A stretch of 37,095 nt of DNA from JAAGZL01 sp964628835 (GTDB taxonomy: Bacteria; Pseudomonadota; Gammaproteobacteria; Chromatiales; Chromatiaceae): assembly GCA_964628835.1 (NCBI GenBank), contig CAZVME010000030.1, forward strand, positions 1-37,095, in the 5' to 3' direction. The notes under the pieces were generated by a model, which worked only from the letters and a program-made list of their open reading frames with translations, was not told the origin of the DNA and ran no database searches. Every line of letters starts with the position of its first letter. Position 1 is the first letter of the stretch. Shown piece by piece: positions 34,006 through 37,095 of this stretch. A program made the translations under genes and the position numbers.

Positions 34006-35217
34006 TCAAGAAAACCATCCGATGTAGAGCTGAATTACGATTGCATTCGCTAGATCAATGAAAAATGCGCCGATTAGCGGCACAATAATGAATGCCTTTG
34101 GTGATGGGCCATAGAGTTTAGTCACTGCGGTCATATTGGCGATTGCTGTCGGTGTGGCACCAAGGGCAAGTCCGACATAGCCTGAACTCATAACCGCTGC
34201 ATCATAGTTGCCACCCATGGCGCGAAAGACCACGATACCGCCCCACAGCAGTACTATTACAACCTGCGCTATGAGCATCAGTAAAATCCCAAAACCCAGG
34301 TCGGCTAGGGTCCATAGTTGCAGGCTCATGAGCGAAATCGCAAGGAAGAGGCCAAGACTCAATTCGGAAATAAGGGCCAGGCTTCGCGACTGTTCCGGTT
34401 TAGGCATTTGCGTACGTGAGAATATCTTAGGCGCCAAGTTGGTCACCAGGATTCCTGCGAACAGGCAGGAGACAAAGGTGGGCAATTGAACACCGAGTGC
34501 ATCCAGACCAAGATCTATATGTATGCCGATACCAATGGTGATAAAAATGACGAATATGGTCCGTAACATGTGATCATAGTCAACCGGAATCATCTTGTGT
34601 TCGTATTCAACACCGACGGTCTGCACTGCGTCACTTTGTGGTTCGAGTCCATGGCGCTGAACCAGGAAGCGTGCCAGCGGGCCTCCCAGCAGACCACCCA
34701 GAATCAAGCCGAAAGTAGCACAGGCAATGCCTATTTCACCAGCCAACGCAATACTGTGTTGATCCCGAAAAATCGGCGTCCAGGCTATCGCGGTACCGTG
34801 GCCGCCGGACAGGGACACCGAGCCACCGATTACACCCACCAGTTTTTCAAAACCCGCCAATGTAGCCACTGCCACACCAGTTCCATTTTGAATACCCAGG
34901 TAAATTGCGGCCAGAACCAACAGAACACCCAATTGCGTGCCGCCTTTGAGTAATGTTTCGAAGCGCGATGAGAGGCCGATGGTAGTAAAAAAGGCGATCA
35001 ACAATTCATCCCGAACATCCAAGGCAAACTTGAATTGCATATCAAACGAGACATAGAGTAATCCGAATATCAGAGAGGCAATCAAGCCACCAACTACAGG
35101 CTCTGGTATATTGTATCCGCGGAGAAACGCACTCTTGCCGATCAGGAACTTGCCTAGGTAAAGCACCAGGATAGCGAGAATGATTGTTTGACGTCCATCA
35201 AGAGCTATTGGACCCAT
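34006..35217 (-). CDS. gltS: Sodium/glutamate symporter
   Basis: A 403-residue transporter of the ESS family with about ten helices in two inverted halves. Family signatures include YNIPEPVVGGLIASLIFGLL, LLIAFFTTIGLSSRFETL, VSLSGGHGTAIAWTP and a second-half pore loop SSGYVGLALGATPTAIANM. It imports glutamate with Na+. Monocistronic as far as I can see; it runs leftward away from the IS200-like remnant. Confidence 0.95.
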   Translation of the reverse strand: MGPIALDGRQTIILAILVLYLGKFLIGKSAFLRGYNIPEPVVGGLIASLIFGLLYVSFDMQFKFALDVRDELLIAFFTTIGLSSRFETLLKGGTQLGVLLVLAAIYLGIQNGTGVAVATLAGFEKLVGVIGGSVSLSGGHGTAIAWTPIFRDQHSIALAGEIGIACATFGLILGGLLGGPLARFLVQRHGLEPQSDAVQTVGVEYEHKMIPVDYDHMLRTIFVIFITIGIGIHIDLGLDALGVQLPTFVSCLFAGILVTNLAPKIFSRTQMPKPEQSRSLALISELSLGLFLAISLMSLQLWTLADLGFGILLMLIAQVVIVLLWGGIVVFRAMGGNYDAAVMSSGYVGLALGATPTAIANMTAVTKLYGPSPKAFIIVPLIGAFFIDLANAIVIQLYIGWFS

Positions 35218-35274
35218 AGTAAAGATAGTAGTGAACTAACATGGAAATTGCTACAAATAACTTTAATTCAATCT

Positions 35275-35625
35275 AGGTAAACCACCGCCTCCGGCGGTGA
35301 GACACGAAAAGGCTCTGCCGATCAGGCGTGCAGAGAAGATAATGGCCTCCTTTGAACCGGCAAGTTCTATAGGAGGCCATTATGAGAGAGTGGCAAAGCC
35401 AAGCTCACGTTAAATATTATTGCAGATACCATATTGTTTTTGTCCCTAAATATCGTAAGAAATCGATATATGGGGCATTAAAAAAAAGACGTAGGAGGAA
35501 TTTTACGTGAACTATGTAGGCAGTATGGAGTGGAGTTGATCGAAGGGCATGCGATGAATGATCACATCCATATGCTGTTGATGATACTGACCTTTCCCCG
35601 GCATTTGCTAGACACATTACAGTAA
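35275..35625 (+). mobile_element. Remnant of an IS200/IS605-family element
   Basis: A subterminal hairpin CACCGCC-TCC-GGCGGTG (35283-35299) and a second long hairpin pairing AATGGCCTCC (35341-35350) with GGAGGCCATT (35372-35381) lie just before a transposase frame. The second hides the ribosome binding site, an arrangement known for IS200 that limits transposase translation. The right half of the element is missing. The boundaries are approximate. Confidence 0.75.
35382..35625 (+). pseudogene. tnpA: Frameshifted, truncated IS200-type transposase (HUH/Y1)
   Basis: From ATG 35382 the frame reads MREWQSQAHVKYYCRYHIVF then VPKYRKKSIYGALKK, and then stops at 35508-35510. Moving to the next frame at an A8 run (35480-35487) continues with KKDVGGILRELCRQYGVELI, EGHAMNDHIHMLLMI, including the HUH metal motif His-Ile-His. 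Similarity is lost soon after, so the catalytic Tyr helix is absent. One extra A in the homopolymer explains the break. Real decay is likely because the 3' end is gone too. Confidence 0.8.
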
Positions 35626-35699
35626 CCAGGTATTCCGGCGTCACCGTCCAATATTAGTATATTCTAGCGATAGTGGTTCCTATGCTGATTGACACATCA

Positions 35700-35960
35700 C
35701 AGCAGCATGCTCGGCAAAATGGCTGCCAACCTGCGGGGTGGTTTGTTGCTCATTGATATCTGCTTCCAGTTAAGGTCAGCAGTCATCAGCAGTTTCGTAG
35801 CGGCGATATCATTCTCAGGATAGATGGTATTCCAATATCAGGTATTGATAGCTTGCACCAGATCCAGGGGCATCTCGAAGAAACATATAACGAAAAGCTT
35901 ATGGAACTTAATGTGTCTCGTTCCAGAAAAAGCCTTTGGTTTGCTGTGGCAAAGTACTGA
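35700..35960 (+). pseudogene. PDZ-domain remnant, probably from an HtrA/Deg-like or site-2 protease-type protein
   Basis: The frame ending at TGA 35958-35960 reads FRSGDIILRIDGIPISGIDS then LHQIQGHLEETYNEKLMELN and ends SLWFAVAKY. RSGDIILRIDGIPISGIDSL is a typical PDZ core. A stop precedes it in frame. A preceding piece in another frame (MLGKMAANLRGGLLLIDI, from 35707) looks like the earlier PDZ strand, so a frameshift separates them. No protease domain remains in the region, so the parent gene has been largely deleted next to the IS200-like scar. Confidence 0.6.
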
Positions 35961-36078
35961 AATTGCCATACGCAATCCAGGGCTGGTATGTGACTGAAAA
36001 ATGGGCTACTGATTTACTGCCAAAACAGTTCTGAATTGTTCGGCTGTGTGCTTGGTGCAATCCGCCCGAAAAAGATAT

Positions 36079-36414
36079 TTAGATAATCTCTATTTTCAGG
36101 CCGCTTATCCTACGTAGCTCGTCTACTCGCTTTGGATCTAATACAAACGGACTGTCTGGTTTAATAATCTTGATTGTTGGCGTGTTACCACCATAACGGC
36201 GTATTCGTTCAGACAACAGTTTGGCAAAAAATAACACTTGGTTAAATTCTTCATAACCGGCACCCTGTTTCAGGTTTAAGGCATCAAATACCACAGTTGA
36301 AACGTTTGCTGATAATGTCTCTTCTAGAAGACTTTCTCTCTGCTCCACTGAAGAGAAATCATTTAGTTGAACCCGCAATACGCTTCCCTTGGGTTTTGGC
36401 ACCCTTTCTGTCAT
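36079..36414 (-). CDS. Unknown soluble protein, 111 residues
   Basis: The product starts MTERVPKPKGSVLRVQLNDF and contains TVVFDALNLKQGAGYEEFNQ and RRYGGNTPTIKIIKPDSPFV. There is no signal peptide or membrane helix. I do not recognise a family. The start at 36414 overlaps the stop of the upstream gene (TGATG) with GAGG 5-6 nt before it, so the pair is translationally coupled. A start at 36429 is possible. Confidence 0.65.
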   Translation of the reverse strand: MTERVPKPKGSVLRVQLNDFSSVEQRESLLEETLSANVSTVVFDALNLKQGAGYEEFNQVLFFAKLLSERIRRYGGNTPTIKIIKPDSPFVLDPKRVDELRRISGLKIEII

Positions 36415-36665
36415 CAGCGCCTCAGACACTCTGCTTCGTATTTTTTAATTGCCATATATCTAAGTTGTGGTCTCCCTTTATATTGTTCAGCTTTTTTAGA
36501 TAACTCCTTGCATTTTTCATCTTTTAACCGCTCGTTATTAGACGGGGTTACCAGGTTTTCATAGTCATGCTGGTTATTTTGGAACATTATTGATTGCCCC
36601 TGTTCATCTGAAGCAAAGATGCAGGTAGTACACGAGAAAAGGATAACTGTAAGCAATGCTCTCAT
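36414..36665 (-). CDS. Small exported protein, 83 residues
   Basis: A signal peptide (MRALLTVILFSCTTCIFA) is followed by a polar, charged mature part with a Cys pair (DEKCKEL and AECLRR) and the phrase EQYKGRPQLRYMAIKKYEAE. The spacing of Cys and basic/acidic residues suggests a small helical-hairpin protein with one disulfide. No family recognised. First gene of a two-gene leftward operon. Confidence 0.65.
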   Translation of the reverse strand: MRALLTVILFSCTTCIFASDEQGQSIMFQNNQHDYENLVTPSNNERLKDEKCKELSKKAEQYKGRPQLRYMAIKKYEAECLRR

Positions 36666-36862
36666 AAGACTACTCTTTTCATATATTTGAATTTAATGGT
36701 ATTTGATGCAATAAGATACATGCTGTATACGCATTATACCCATTTTGACTCAATTCTATAGTGTTTCTGGTTTATGTAGTGATTGGCAATTATTATTGGC
36801 TAGGCTTGCCACGTAAGATAGCTGCAGACGAATCCAAAGTGTAGAACAGTTTGGTTTTTTAA

Positions 36863-36868
36863 TATAAT
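36863..36868 (+). promoter_or_regulatory. Candidate -10 element for the AraC-type regulator
   Basis: A perfect TATAAT lies 34 bp before the ATG at 36902. The -35 region 17 bp upstream (TGTAGA, 36840-36845) is weak. No strong ribosome binding site is visible, but AAAAGGC is present about 10 nt before the ATG. Confidence 0.5.
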
Positions 36869-36901
36869 GATCATCTGATAAATGGTAGAAAAGGCATTGT
36901 T

Positions 36902-37042
36902 ATGGCGCATGAAGACACAACATTGACAAGCACTCTAGGATTGATCACAAGCGCTATTGATCACTATGGGGTGGATTCTGGCCAGATTGTCACAGACGCA
37001 GGAATTGATACCGATTCAGTTACTGACCCCAGTGGACGCTAG
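36902..37042 (+). pseudogene. AraC-family regulator cut after 46 codons
   Basis: The frame reads MAHEDTTLTSTLGLITSAID, HYGVDSGQIVTDAGIDTDSV, TDPSGR, then TAG. This matches the start of the N-terminal effector domain of AraC-type regulators of the OruR/ArgR-like group (LxxALxxxGxDxxxLxxxAGID...DPxxRI). The rest of the gene is not present; sequence resembling an insertion-sequence end starts at the stop codon. It is presumably an inactivated regulator. Confidence 0.65.
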
Positions 37043-37095
37043 AAGTGGACCCCAGATTTAAGACATAGGCTTAAGTGACATTCCTGAGGTAATTT
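37040..37095 (+). mobile_element. Probable left end of an insertion sequence running off the window
   Basis: The sequence from TAGAAGTGGACCCC interrupts the AraC-type gene. TGAAGTGG-like ends are seen in some IS3-family elements. A ribosome binding site (TGAGGT, 37085-37090) sits at the window edge, where a transposase start would be expected a few bases later. The family assignment is tentative because the rest of the element is outside the window. Confidence 0.5.

Noticed and set aside
35480..35510. Programmed frameshifting at the A8 run of the IS200-type transposase
   Set aside because: This family is not known to use it, the 3' part of the gene is missing anyway, and a single-base insertion is a simpler explanation.
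1..37095. tRNA, rRNA or CRISPR arrays
   Set aside because: No cloverleaf-like segments, rRNA signatures or regularly spaced repeats were seen in the intergenic regions.

Overview
The window looks like a gammaproteobacterial chromosome. The reasons are the lolC-lolD, comEC, exbB-exbD-lpxK-trm112-kdsB block, a type I IPP isomerase, gltS, and Gram-negative envelope genes throughout. The respiratory genes suggest a facultative or microaerobic lithotroph, possibly a sulfur oxidiser or symbiont relative; this is inference. Several broken genes and insertion-sequence scars show ongoing gene decay.

Region 1 (1-10086) is a respiratory locus. A perfect FNR/DNR-type box with a correctly spaced -10 lies at 8618-8658. 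Reading leftward from it are a 56-residue single-helix protein, a CuA subunit II, a heme-copper oxidase (HCO) subunit I, heme O synthase, a membrane-anchored SCO, a fused cytochrome b/ferredoxin/MvhD-type protein, a one-helix exported protein, a second HCO subunit I-like protein and a small membrane protein. Heme A synthase is divergent on the right. The first subunit I keeps all heme and CuB histidines, but Gln replaces the usual cross-linked Tyr, as expected of an NO reductase or unusual oxidase. The second keeps the heme histidines but has Tyr-Tyr where the CuB His-His pair should be.

Region 2 (10125-19485) is mostly housekeeping: idi, a small exported protein, lolC-lolD, a DUF2062 protein, comEC, a 267-bp nested palindromic element, then exbB-exbD-lpxK-trm112-kdsB with tight overlaps.

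Region 3 (19486-26870) is a cytochrome module around SHP (sphaeroides heme protein, an O2/NO-binding cytochrome c). It has two b561-type cytochromes, a decayed third one, a diheme cytochrome c, SHP, and a b561-diheme cytochrome fusion. A divergent operon encodes a PepSY-like exported protein, an OmpR-family regulator and a PhoQ/QseC-like kinase. Two copies of a roughly 67-bp promoter segment, each with a PmrA/QseB-like tandem TTAAG box, lie ahead of the two cytochrome blocks, so the regulator probably controls the module and itself.

Region 4 (27015-35217) carries an RND efflux pair co-directional with an L,D-transpeptidase, an unrecognised exported protein, and the glutamate symporter gltS.

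Region 5 (35218-37095) is a decay zone: an IS200-like remnant with a frameshifted transposase, a PDZ-domain remnant, a translationally coupled pair of unknown genes, and an AraC-type regulator cut after 46 codons by what appears to be the end of another insertion sequence running off the window.
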